64,000 bases of DNA from Pseudoalteromonas sp. EB27 (lineage in GTDB: Bacteria > Pseudomonadota > Gammaproteobacteria > Enterobacterales > Alteromonadaceae), in assembly GCF_001974875.1 (NCBI RefSeq), contig NZ_MTQD01000007.1, forward strand, positions 155,033-219,032, written 5' to 3'. Below the pieces are notes generated by a model, which saw nothing but the letters and a program-made list of their open reading frames with translations, had not been told where the DNA came from and did no database searches. The number at the start of each line of letters is the position of its first letter. The stretch's first letter is position 1. The position numbers and the translations under genes were made by a program. Positions 30,852-39,605 of the stretch are shown here, in pieces.

Positions 30852-32459
30852 ATGATACGTTTAACCGAAATAAAGCTGCCACTTGATCATGACGAAGATG
30901 CAATTGGTCAAGCAATTGTAAATAAACTAAAAATCCAACCAGAACAATTGCACAGTTTTAATGTGTTCAAACGTGGTTATGACGCACGTAAAAAATCAGC
31001 TATTTTACTTATTTATACACTCGATATAGAAGTTGATAACGAAGCCAAGCTACTCTCAGCATTTGAAAAAGACCAACATGTAAAAGTAGCGCCAGACACA
31101 AACTATAAATTTGTAGCCCAAGCCAGCGAAAATATAACAGAGCGCCCTGTCGTTATTGGTTTTGGCCCTTGTGGTTTATTTGCAGGCTTATTACTTGCTC
31201 AAATGGGTTTTAATCCCATTATATTAGAGCGCGGTAAAGAAGTACGTGAACGTACAAAAGACACGTTTGGTTTTTGGCGTAAACGCACACTTAACACAGA
31301 ATCAAACGTACAATTTGGTGAAGGCGGCGCAGGTACGTTTTCAGACGGTAAGTTATACAGCCAAGTAAAAGATCCAAAACATTATGGTCGTAAAGTAATA
31401 ACTGAGTTTGTAGAAGCTGGCGCACCAGATGAAATTTTATACGTAAGTAAGCCACATATTGGTACATTTAAACTTGTCACCATGATTGAAAAAATGCGTG
31501 CTCGTATAATCGAACTCGGTGGTGAAATTCGCTTTAGTACACGTGTTGACGACATTCATTTAGATGATGGGCAAGTAACAGGCTTAACGCTTTCAAATGG
31601 CGAGCAGTTAAATACTCGCCATGTTGTATTAGCTGTAGGTCATAGTGCTCGTGACACGTTTGATATGATCCACAAAAAAGGCATTTATGTTGAAGCAAAA
31701 CCTTTCTCAGTCGGTTTTAGGATCGAGCATAAACAATCAATGATCGATGAATGTCGTTTTGGTACAAATGCTGGTAACCCTATTTTAGGCTCTGCCGATT
31801 ATAAACTTGTTCACCATTGTGATAATGGTCGCACAGTTTACAGCTTTTGTATGTGCCCAGGCGGTACTGTTGTAGCGGCAACGTCTGAAGAAGGCCGCGT
31901 TGTTACCAACGGTATGAGCCAATATTCACGAAGTGAGCGCAACGCTAACAGTGCTATTGTTGTAGGTATTTCTCCAGAGCAGGATTTCCCGGGTAATCCT
32001 CTTGCTGGTATAGACTTACAGCGCAAACTTGAAGAACAAGCGTATGAGCTTGGTGGTAGCAACTACGATGCACCAGCACAGTTAATTGGCGACTTTTTAA
32101 AAGGTAAATCATCAGAAAACTTAGGTGAAGTACAACCTTCTTACACACCCGGTATTAAGTTAACTGATTTAAGTAAGGTACTACCGCAATTTGCTATTGA
32201 TGCTCTTCGCGAAGCTATACCTGCGTTTAATAAACAAATTCGTGGTTTTTCTACTAACGACGGTTTATTAACCGGCGTTGAAACACGTACTTCGTCGCCA
32301 ATCAGTATTAAACGCGATAAAACGTTCCAAAGCATTAATACTAAAGGGCTTTACCCTGCAGGTGAAGGTGCAGGCTACGCGGGCGGTATTTTATCAGCGG
32401 GCATTGATGGTATTAAAGCAGCTGAGGCGGTTGCGCTGTCTATGCTAGAAAACGCTTAA
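30852..32459 (+). CDS. FAD-dependent oxidoreductase of the COG2509 family
   Basis: A 535-aa flavoprotein. An N-terminal region of about 95 residues (MIRLTEIKLPLDHDEDAIG, with DARKKSAILLIYTLD) precedes the FAD Rossmann motif VVIGFGPCGLFAGLLLAQ (about 98-115). NVQFGEGGAGTFSDGKLYS and the C-terminal GLYPAGEGAGYAGGILSAGIDG are typical of this uncharacterised 'FAD-dependent dehydrogenase' family. Substrate unknown. Single gene with its own terminator. Confidence 0.9.
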   Translation: MIRLTEIKLPLDHDEDAIGQAIVNKLKIQPEQLHSFNVFKRGYDARKKSAILLIYTLDIEVDNEAKLLSAFEKDQHVKVAPDTNYKFVAQASENITERPVVIGFGPCGLFAGLLLAQMGFNPIILERGKEVRERTKDTFGFWRKRTLNTESNVQFGEGGAGTFSDGKLYSQVKDPKHYGRKVITEFVEAGAPDEILYVSKPHIGTFKLVTMIEKMRARIIELGGEIRFSTRVDDIHLDDGQVTGLTLSNGEQLNTRHVVLAVGHSARDTFDMIHKKGIYVEAKPFSVGFRIEHKQSMIDECRFGTNAGNPILGSADYKLVHHCDNGRTVYSFCMCPGGTVVAATSEEGRVVTNGMSQYSRSERNANSAIVVGISPEQDFPGNPLAGIDLQRKLEEQAYELGGSNYDAPAQLIGDFLKGKSSENLGEVQPSYTPGIKLTDLSKVLPQFAIDALREAIPAFNKQIRGFSTNDGLLTGVETRTSSPISIKRDKTFQSINTKGLYPAGEGAGYAGGILSAGIDGIKAAEAVALSMLENA

Positions 32460-32483
32460 ACCTCTTTTTTAAGCTGTTTATCG

Positions 32484-32508
32484 AAAAGCCTCACATTGTG
32501 AGGCTTTT
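32484..32508 (+). terminator. Terminator after the COG2509 gene
   Basis: AAAAGCCTCAC, loop ATT, GTGAGGCTTTT followed by TT: an 11-base-pair stem with a T run, 24 bases after the stop. An in-frame upstream start of the next gene (32498) falls inside it, which argues for the later ATG at 32555. Confidence 0.9.
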
Positions 32509-32554
32509 TTGTGCTAAATGTATAGAAAATAATAACAACTTAAGCACCTCAACA

Positions 32555-34054
32555 ATGATCAAAACATTTACCTTTTCGTTGCTTAGTGTATTGGCAATTT
32601 TTAACGCTAAAGCACAAGAACTAAAAACCATCGATGAAATTCACAGTGCATATAAAAATAATTCTATTAATGCACAGCAACTCACCCAAAATTATATAGA
32701 CCGAATTAATAAACTTAATCCACAATATAATGCAGTTATTAGTCTAGAGCCTACAGCACTTGCTCAAGCTAAAACGCTAGATGAACTTGCCACTAAAGGA
32801 ACTTGGGCTGGACCATTACATGGAATACCTGTACTTCTTAAAGATAATATTGAGACTAAAGGCACACTTCCCACAACGGCTGGCTCTTTAGCACTTAAAA
32901 ATAACGTTACTAATAATGATGCTTTTGTTGTTAAACAACTACGTAATGCAGGCGCTATAATTTTAGGCAAAGCTAATTTAAGTGAATGGGCAAATTTTCG
33001 TTCATCCTATTCATCTTCAGGCTGGAGTGCCGTAGGCGGACAAACACATAATGCGCACGATGTAACACGTAACCCATGTGGTTCTAGCGCAGGTTCTGCT
33101 GTTGCAGTAGCACTTAACTTTGCGCCCATAGCATTAGGGACTGAAACAGACGGTTCAATTACGTGCCCTGCCTCAGTAAATGGAGTTTATGCAATAAAAC
33201 CGAGTATGGGCCAAGTATCACGCTCAGGTGTTGTGCCTCTTTCAAGTAGCCAAGATTCAGTAGGGCCGATGGCGCATTCACTTAAAGATTCGCTACTGGT
33301 TTTATCTGTTTTGCAAGGTGAGGACTCTCTTGATACGACAACTACAGGGTTTGAATTAAAAACAGGTAATCTAAAATCAAAATCATCACTTATTATTGGT
33401 GCGCTACCTAGCGATAAATTTACAATTGAAACGCAGCGCCTTTATGCCAAGCAGTTACAAGCATTAAAACAGGCTGGGCACACTATTATTAATGTAGATA
33501 TTACTGACAACTTAGATACGCTATTTGTTGATGAATACTATATTTTACTTTACGACTTCAAAGCCGAAATTAATCACTACCTCGCAAGCACTCCAACACA
33601 AGTGGCTGTTAAAAGCCTAAAAGCACTTATTAATTTTAATATTCAAAATAAAAATACAGAAATGCCCCACTTTGAGCAAGATATCCTAGTTCAATCGCAG
33701 GCTATTGATTTAACTAACAAACAAAAATACCAGGAGACTAAAGACCGCTATCGCACTTTAGCAACGACAGCCATTGTTAATGTGTATAAAAACAACAAGC
33801 TTGATATTGTTATAGCGCCTACAGTATCACCGGCCTGGAAAACAGACTTAGTTAATGGTGATAATTTTAATGGCAGTAGTAGTTCGTTATCTGCTATTGC
33901 AGGCACAACACACATAACCCTACCGGTCGGAAAAGTAAGTGGTTTGCCGGTTGGTTTATCCATAATAGCAAATAAAGGGGACGAGCAAGCGGCTTATGAA
34001 TATGCAAATACTATTGATGAGGTGTTATCACCAGGCACAAAAAAACCTGAGTAA
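32555..34054 (+). CDS. Exported amidase-signature family hydrolase
   Basis: A 499-aa amidase-signature protein with a signal peptide (MIKTFTFSLLSVLAIFNAKA, cleaved near residue 20), so periplasmic or secreted. The Ser-cisSer-Lys triad is visible: Lys96 in VLLKDNIE, the GSSAGS motif at 176-181 and the nucleophile Ser201 in TDGSITCPAS. It resembles exported 'amidase family protein' or peptide amidase homologues rather than the cytosolic GatA. I chose the ATG at 32555 because the upstream in-frame ATG lies in the previous terminator and would bury the signal peptide. Substrate unknown. Confidence 0.9.
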   Translation: MIKTFTFSLLSVLAIFNAKAQELKTIDEIHSAYKNNSINAQQLTQNYIDRINKLNPQYNAVISLEPTALAQAKTLDELATKGTWAGPLHGIPVLLKDNIETKGTLPTTAGSLALKNNVTNNDAFVVKQLRNAGAIILGKANLSEWANFRSSYSSSGWSAVGGQTHNAHDVTRNPCGSSAGSAVAVALNFAPIALGTETDGSITCPASVNGVYAIKPSMGQVSRSGVVPLSSSQDSVGPMAHSLKDSLLVLSVLQGEDSLDTTTTGFELKTGNLKSKSSLIIGALPSDKFTIETQRLYAKQLQALKQAGHTIINVDITDNLDTLFVDEYYILLYDFKAEINHYLASTPTQVAVKSLKALINFNIQNKNTEMPHFEQDILVQSQAIDLTNKQKYQETKDRYRTLATTAIVNVYKNNKLDIVIAPTVSPAWKTDLVNGDNFNGSSSSLSAIAGTTHITLPVGKVSGLPVGLSIIANKGDEQAAYEYANTIDEVLSPGTKKPE

Positions 34055-34068
34055 ACTCAGGTTTTTTT
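34045..34068. terminator. Bidirectional terminator overlapping the amidase stop codon
   Basis: ACCTGAG, loop TAAA, CTCAGGT with flanking A and T tracts. The amidase TAA stop is the first three bases of the loop, so the terminator is encoded by the last codons. The minus-strand A/T flanks can also end transcripts of the convergent helicase gene at 34085. Confidence 0.9.
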
Positions 34069-34084
34069 AACTAAACGGCGTTAA

Positions 34085-35389
34085 CTATGACTTTTTAAGT
34101 GACAGTTTTTCGCCTTTTAAGCTTTTGCGAACGCTTGAAATACGTGAGCGATTTACTGCTCTCGCTTCACCAGTTGCTTGTCCTGATAACTTGTTAGAGC
34201 GTGTACGGCGTAAATGCGCTGGTTTTTTACCAATTTTATCAATTAGTACTTCACGGTTACTTACTTCGTAACCTTCTAGATATACACGTTTGATTTTTTG
34301 ACCGATTAACGTTTCAATTTCAAACAAGGTGTTTTCTTCTTCGCGGCTAACAAATGAGATTGCTTGACCTTGGCGACCAGCACGACCTGTACGGCCAATA
34401 CGGTGAACGTAATCTTCTGCAAGCCATGGTAAATCAATATTAATTACACGAGGTAAACCATCAATATCAATACCACGAGCTGCCACTTCTGTAGCCACTA
34501 ATACGCGCACTTTGCCTTCTTTAAATTCACGTAAAGCACGACGACGGTTACCTTGAGATTTATCACCGTGGCAAACGCCTGCCGGAATACCATCAAGATT
34601 AAGCTCTTTAACAAGCTCGTCAGCGGTTTCTTTCATGTTTACGAAGACAAGCACTTGTTGCCAGTTTTTCTTACCAATCAATTCAGAAAGTAGCTCTTGC
34701 TTACGACGTTCTTCAACTGGGTAAACAACATGCTCAACGGTGCTTGCTGTACTGTTAGTTTGATCAACACGCACTATTTCAGCTTGTTTCAATACTTTAG
34801 ATGCAAACTGTTTAATTGCTGCAGGGAAAGTCGCTGAGAAAAGTAAAATCTGGCGCTCTTCTGCACAGCTTTTAATAACGTTTTGCATATCTTCAATAAA
34901 GCCCATATCAAGCATACGGTCAGCTTCATCAAGAACAAGGTGCTTAACACTTGCAAGGCTCAAGTTACCTAAACGAATATGATCAAATAAACGACCTGGC
35001 GTTGCAACAACAATATCTACACCTTCTTTTAAAGCATTTGCTTGGCCTGCAGTGCTAACACCACCAAATAAGCTAACGACTTTAAGTGATGTATGCTTTG
35101 CAAAATCTCTAAAGTTATTTGCAATTTGTTCTGCAAGTTCACGCGTTGGAGCAAGTACTAATGCATGAGGTGCATTAGTTGTGCTGAGTTCAGACTCAAC
35201 CAATTTTTGGATGATAGGTAAAGCAAACGCGGCTGTTTTGCCGGTACCAGTTTGTGCACTGGCTAAAACGTCTTTACCTTTACGAACAGCAGGAATTGCT
35301 GCGCGCTGAATGGGCGTAAGGGTGTGATAGTTAAGTTCGTCCAACGCCTGGATGATTTCAGGAGCGAAACTAAAAGATTTAAAATTCAT
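34085..35389 (-). CDS. rhlE: DEAD-box ATP-dependent RNA helicase, RhlE-like
   Basis: A 434-aa helicase with all core motifs in order: Q motif (FSFAPEIIQALDELNYHTLTPIQ region at the N-terminus), ASAQTGTGKT, PTRELAEQI, LVLDEADRMLDMGF, LFSATF and HRIGRTGRAGRQG. A short basic C-terminal tail (RRTRSNKLSG to the end) resembles RhlE-type proteins. It likely remodels rRNA or mRNA, which matters in cold-adapted marine bacteria; the exact paralogue cannot be assigned by eye. Monocistronic. Confidence 0.9.
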   Translation of the reverse strand: MNFKSFSFAPEIIQALDELNYHTLTPIQRAAIPAVRKGKDVLASAQTGTGKTAAFALPIIQKLVESELSTTNAPHALVLAPTRELAEQIANNFRDFAKHTSLKVVSLFGGVSTAGQANALKEGVDIVVATPGRLFDHIRLGNLSLASVKHLVLDEADRMLDMGFIEDMQNVIKSCAEERQILLFSATFPAAIKQFASKVLKQAEIVRVDQTNSTASTVEHVVYPVEERRKQELLSELIGKKNWQQVLVFVNMKETADELVKELNLDGIPAGVCHGDKSQGNRRRALREFKEGKVRVLVATEVAARGIDIDGLPRVINIDLPWLAEDYVHRIGRTGRAGRQGQAISFVSREEENTLFEIETLIGQKIKRVYLEGYEVSNREVLIDKIGKKPAHLRRTRSNKLSGQATGEARAVNRSRISSVRKSLKGEKLSLKKS

Positions 35390-35479
35390 GCTGTATAACC
35401 TACGGCCACATTATCAAGGGTCGCAAATTATACAGTAAAAACGAGCTAACAGTTAGTCATAACTTATCTTTTAACGTGT

Positions 35480-36712
35480 TTAATCTACTTTATAGCGTTT
35501 AAATATTAAAGAGGTGTTAATACCACCAAACGCAAAGTTATTACTCATCACGTAATCGGTATTAATCTCACGCCCTTGATGCCTTATGTAATCAAGCTGA
35601 GCACATTCGTCATCAACGTTATCTAAATTAATTGTTGGTGCAAACCAGTTATCAGCCATCATATTAATACTTGCCCATGCTTCTATTGCACCACAAGCAC
35701 CTAATGTATGCCCCAAATAACTTTTTAACGAGCTAATAGGTTTGCTGCCCAATGCTTTAAACGTTGCGTGAGACTCGGCAATATCACCTTTATCTGTTGA
35801 TGTACCATGCGCATTAACGTAACCAATTTTTTCTGGTTCTAAATTGGCATCTTGCAGTGCCATTTCTATCGCTAGTTGCATTGTTTTTGATGTTGGTTGA
35901 GTAACGTGCTGTCCATCAGAATTACAACCAAAACCAACCACCTCAGCTAATATTGTTGCTCCGCGCGCTTTTGCATGTTCGTATTCTTCTAAAATAAGTG
36001 TACCCGCGCCTTCGCCTATCACTAAGCCATCGCGATTTTTATCAAAAGGTCTTGGTGTTTGTTTTGGTGTTTCATTTTTTGTAGATGTTGCATAAAGCGT
36101 ATCAAATACTGCAGCCTCTGTGATGCATAATTCCTCTGCTCCACCAGCCACCATTATTTTTTGTCGGCCAAACTTAATCGCTTCATAGGCGTAGCCTATT
36201 CCTTGAGATCCCGATGTACAAGCAGAGCTTGTTGTTATAACACGCCCTTTTAAACCAAAAAACACACCCACATTTACAGGGGCAGTATGCGCCATCATTT
36301 TAATGTAACTCGTTGCTGTTACACCTGACATCGACCCCGTTTCCATCATATTTGCAAAGGCGAGTAATGGCGCAGTAGAGCCAGTAGATGAGCCATATGC
36401 TATGCCCGTAGAGCCATCTGTTAGACTGTCGTGCTCGAGTAGTTTGGCTTGTTCAAGTGCGCACTCAGTAGCACGAGTTGACATAAGTGACACTCGCCCC
36501 ATTGAACGGATTTGTTTACGTTTATAATGACTTGGTCGCTCAAAGTGTTTAACTGGCGCGGCTAAACGAGTATTGAGATCGTCGGCTATATCCCACTCTG
36601 GCATAGTAACAACAGCATTTTCGCCTTTAATTAAGGCTTGTTTAAATTCAGACCAATCATCGCCCAATGCAGTGACCACAGACATGCCTGTTACAACAAC
36701 GCGTTTAATCAA
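35480..36712 (-). CDS. APE cluster: beta-ketoacyl-ACP synthase (FabF-like)
   Basis: A 410-aa ketosynthase with an intact Cys-His-His triad: Cys165 (ITTSSACTSGSQ), His302 (VNAHGTSTDKGD) and His335 (YLGHTLGACGAIEA). It condenses malonyl-ACP with the growing chain. It is the last gene of the aryl polyene operon and overlaps the ketoreductase by 4 bases. In published APE clusters a terminal KS follows the KR (named ApeR in Xenorhabdus, from memory); I leave the symbol empty because the naming needs a search. Confidence 0.92.
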   Translation of the reverse strand: MIKRVVVTGMSVVTALGDDWSEFKQALIKGENAVVTMPEWDIADDLNTRLAAPVKHFERPSHYKRKQIRSMGRVSLMSTRATECALEQAKLLEHDSLTDGSTGIAYGSSTGSTAPLLAFANMMETGSMSGVTATSYIKMMAHTAPVNVGVFFGLKGRVITTSSACTSGSQGIGYAYEAIKFGRQKIMVAGGAEELCITEAAVFDTLYATSTKNETPKQTPRPFDKNRDGLVIGEGAGTLILEEYEHAKARGATILAEVVGFGCNSDGQHVTQPTSKTMQLAIEMALQDANLEPEKIGYVNAHGTSTDKGDIAESHATFKALGSKPISSLKSYLGHTLGACGAIEAWASINMMADNWFAPTINLDNVDDECAQLDYIRHQGREINTDYVMSNNFAFGGINTSLIFKRYKVD

Positions 36713-37434
36713 ACCATGCCACCATTAACCGAAATCACTTGGCGTGTTATGTAAGCTGCATCATCAGACATTAAGAAAGCGACTGTGCCTGCGACTTCTT
36801 TAACGCTCCCCATGCGCTTTAGGGGTATCATTTTCATCATTTCATCAATAGGTAATTCATCAGTCATCGCGGTTTCTATTAAACCAGGTGCCACACAATT
36901 AACTGTAATTTTGCGTTTTGCCAATTCTAATGCAAGTGCTTTAGTGGCCCCAATAATACCGGCTTTTGCTGCACTATAATTTACTTGCCCTCGGTTACCT
37001 GCAATACCCGATACAGACGACATTGTAATTATGCGCCCACCTTTACGGCTTTGTACCATAGGCATTACAGTTGGGTGTACTACATTATAAAACCCATCAA
37101 GGCCTGTACGTATTACACAATCCCAGTCTTCCCCTTGCATAGCAGGAAATGCCATATCGTTAGTAATACCTGCATTACACACCACGCCGTAATAAGCGCC
37201 ATGCTGAGCTATATCTTCTATTATTTGTGTTTTGGCCTGCTCTCTGTCACATACATCAAATTGTAATAAACTGGTGGCTCTACCTAATGCATTAATTTCA
37301 TCGCATGTTGCTTGAGCTTGCTCAACACCTGCTCTGCAATGTACTGTAATATCAAACCCTTGCTCAGCAAGTTTTAACGCAATAGCTTTACCAATGCCAC
37401 GGCTTGAACCCGTAACTAAAATTCTTTTTGTCAT
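36709..37434 (-). CDS. APE cluster: 3-oxoacyl-ACP reductase (FabG-like)
   Basis: A 241-aa short-chain dehydrogenase with the NADPH-binding TGSSRGIGKA, NAG at 87-89 and the catalytic Ser140, Tyr153 and Lys157 (YSAAK). It reduces the beta-keto group of the ACP-bound chain so that the hotdog dehydratases can create each double bond. Overlaps both neighbours by 4 bases. Corresponds in position to the KR of known APE clusters. Confidence 0.93.
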   Translation of the reverse strand: MTKRILVTGSSRGIGKAIALKLAEQGFDITVHCRAGVEQAQATCDEINALGRATSLLQFDVCDREQAKTQIIEDIAQHGAYYGVVCNAGITNDMAFPAMQGEDWDCVIRTGLDGFYNVVHPTVMPMVQSRKGGRIITMSSVSGIAGNRGQVNYSAAKAGIIGATKALALELAKRKITVNCVAPGLIETAMTDELPIDEMMKMIPLKRMGSVKEVAGTVAFLMSDDAAYITRQVISVNGGMV

Positions 37435-37886
37435 TGATTTTCTCTTATAAATTCCAACGGGTTTTCAGGCTGAAATACATTAATTTTTGCTTGGCAAAGT
37501 AGAGTTTCACACGCGAGTATTTGGCATTCAAATACACTTAAACCTGACTCTTCTTGATATAGTTTTTTCACTTCAATAGTCAACTTACTGCCGTTTTTAA
37601 AACCCGGTTGATAAGTTTGATATTTTCGAGTGCCAATTAAAAAACCAATTTTTACAGGTTTATTTTCATCATTCGCCAACGCACCAGCATAAGCGGCAAT
37701 AGACTGCGCCATGTACTCAACACCAATATAGCTAGGTACGCCATTAATCGCAGGACTAAAAAAAGGGCTTTGCTCAGTTATAGTAACTCCGCACTGAGCT
37801 TCATCTTCGCTGTATGTCAAAAGGCTATCTATTAAAATCATTGGCGCATCATGCGGGACTACTTGCTCTATAAGGTAATTAGTCAA
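37431..37886 (-). CDS. APE cluster: hotdog-fold dehydratase (FabZ-like, longer form)
   Basis: A 151-aa hotdog protein, VVPHDAPMILIDSL then GVPSYIGVEYMAQSIAAYAG. Its His (in PHDAP) and Glu (in VEYMAQ) fit the 3-hydroxyacyl-ACP dehydratase pattern. It resembles the ApeP-type dehydratase that appears next to the KS and KR genes in APE clusters. Its start overlaps the 389-aa KS by 8 bases and its stop overlaps the KR gene. A second, shorter hotdog protein is encoded at 47311-47676, so the cluster has two dehydratase candidates. Confidence 0.88.
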   Translation of the reverse strand: MTNYLIEQVVPHDAPMILIDSLLTYSEDEAQCGVTITEQSPFFSPAINGVPSYIGVEYMAQSIAAYAGALANDENKPVKIGFLIGTRKYQTYQPGFKNGSKLTIEVKKLYQEESGLSVFECQILACETLLCQAKINVFQPENPLEFIRENQ

Positions 37887-39048
37887 CGTTAACTCCCAAT
37901 ATTAAGCTGGCATTATTACCGCCAAACGCAAATGAATTAGATAAACAGTATTTAAGAGCGGGCTTAAACGCTTGTTTTATTATTTTTATATCAGCCAAAT
38001 CACTGCCTTCTTTAATCACGTTATATGGCAGCATATGTTGGCCGCTGTCTTTTAATAATAACCAACATATACCGGCTTCAATAGCGCCTGCAGCACCAAG
38101 GGTATGCCCTGTTAAATGCTTACTAGAGCTAAGCGGGGTATTGTTGCCAAACACGCGATTAATTGCAAGTGCTTCCATTTCGTCATTTTTTACAGTAGCC
38201 GTACCGTGAGCGTTAATATAATCAATATCACCACAGGATAACTTTGCACTTTTTAGTGCTTTTTCCATTGAGGCTTGGGCGCCCACCCCATTAGGATCGG
38301 GGGCTGACATATGATGCGCATCTGAACTTTCGCCACTGCCTAGTAACATAACGCCGTTATTTGTTATTGGCATATTTTTAGTCATTACAAATAAAGCGGC
38401 CCCTTCACCAATATTAATGCCGTCTCTGGTGCTAGAAAAAGGCTGGCATAAACCCAAGCTTAATGAAGCGAGCGAATCAAAGCCATTAATTGTTAATTGG
38501 CACAAACTATCCGCACCACCACAAATTACCACATCGGCTAAATCAGCATTTAGCAAAGCTCGGGCGCTAATTAACGCTTTGCTACTCGACGTGCACGCAG
38601 TAGAAATACTGTAACAAGGCCCTAGAGCCCCTATTTTATGTGCAATGTAATGAGCGGGTGTAGCTAACTCTTGATCACTGTAACTAAAGTCATCAGGCCA
38701 GAGTTTTGTACTTTCATAGCTTTTACGCGCTCTTTCACCATCATGAATACCTGATGTACTAGTACCCATTACAATTGCGATACGCGACTTATCAATATGC
38801 GAAAGTTTATCTAAGGTTGGCTTAATCTGCTCTAAAGCTAGATCAATAAATGTATTGATACGTTTATTATTTGATAAAGCAATAGACTGAACTTGCCCAA
38901 CATAAAGCGGAGTTTGCTCAGCACTTAAACTTTTATTTAAAGTTAATAAAGGAGTTGCAGGGTTATATTTATTTAAGCTTGTTGTGGTTGCATCTTGGCC
39001 TATGCCCATCGCGCTCACAATGCCTAAATCATTCAGCCAATATGTCAC
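37879..39048 (-). CDS. APE cluster: second beta-ketoacyl-ACP synthase
   Basis: A 389-aa ketosynthase with Cys152 (SISTACTSSSKAL), His281 (INAHGTATVKND) and His315 (HLTGHTLGAAGAIEA). In characterised APE systems one KS forms a heterodimer with a chain-length factor and does the iterative extension. Here the chain-length factor is the first gene of the operon and this KS is a candidate partner. The start overlaps the DUF3261 lipoprotein gene by 4 bases. Confidence 0.92.
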   Translation of the reverse strand: MTYWLNDLGIVSAMGIGQDATTTSLNKYNPATPLLTLNKSLSAEQTPLYVGQVQSIALSNNKRINTFIDLALEQIKPTLDKLSHIDKSRIAIVMGTSTSGIHDGERARKSYESTKLWPDDFSYSDQELATPAHYIAHKIGALGPCYSISTACTSSSKALISARALLNADLADVVICGGADSLCQLTINGFDSLASLSLGLCQPFSSTRDGINIGEGAALFVMTKNMPITNNGVMLLGSGESSDAHHMSAPDPNGVGAQASMEKALKSAKLSCGDIDYINAHGTATVKNDEMEALAINRVFGNNTPLSSSKHLTGHTLGAAGAIEAGICWLLLKDSGQHMLPYNVIKEGSDLADIKIIKQAFKPALKYCLSNSFAFGGNNASLILGVNVD

Positions 39049-39605
39049 TGTTCTACCTTTTTAAATGTTATTTGATACTGATGTAAAATATTGTTCAACG
39101 TTGTCGACTCACCACTATAGTCAATGGTGATAAATGTACCCTCATCGTTAAATACTTCCCGATTAGAGCCAACCTGCTCTATTAAAGCACCCTCTAACTG
39201 CTTTTGTAAAAATGCTACTGGCCAATGTACTAATGCAATATCCGCCAAGATATAATGAGGGTCTATCCCTTCTACCGCCAGCATATTTCGTGTTTTTACC
39301 GGGCCATTTAAAGGTTTTTCAAGCTCCATAATTGGAAAGCCTTGTACTGTCATTAACAATAACTTAATTGCACCTTTGTCATTTATAGCTAATTGGGCAA
39401 ATACAGTATGTGTTTTTTGCTGATTTGTAATATACAAAACATGCTGCCAAGACTTATCAAACATTTGTGCTGGCACGCTATTAATATTTAATTGAATATT
39501 AGGTGATAGATACACTCTATTTTTAGATGCTGTAAAACTCGTACAGGCGCTCAACACAGCAAATATGAATACACTACACACCGCATACTTAATTAATTTT
39601 GACAT
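39045..39605 (-). CDS. APE cluster: DUF3261 lipoprotein
   Basis: A 186-aa lipoprotein with a lipobox: hydrophobic signal to LSAC, so the lipidated residue is Cys21, followed by Thr, which predicts outer-membrane sorting. The body is the DUF3261 family found in APE clusters next to the MMPL and LolA-like genes, and is thought to help transfer the lipid-linked polyene to the outer membrane. It overlaps the flavoprotein gene by 13 bases. Confidence 0.85.
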   Translation of the reverse strand: MSKLIKYAVCSVFIFAVLSACTSFTASKNRVYLSPNIQLNINSVPAQMFDKSWQHVLYITNQQKTHTVFAQLAINDKGAIKLLLMTVQGFPIMELEKPLNGPVKTRNMLAVEGIDPHYILADIALVHWPVAFLQKQLEGALIEQVGSNREVFNDEGTFITIDYSGESTTLNNILHQYQITFKKVEQ

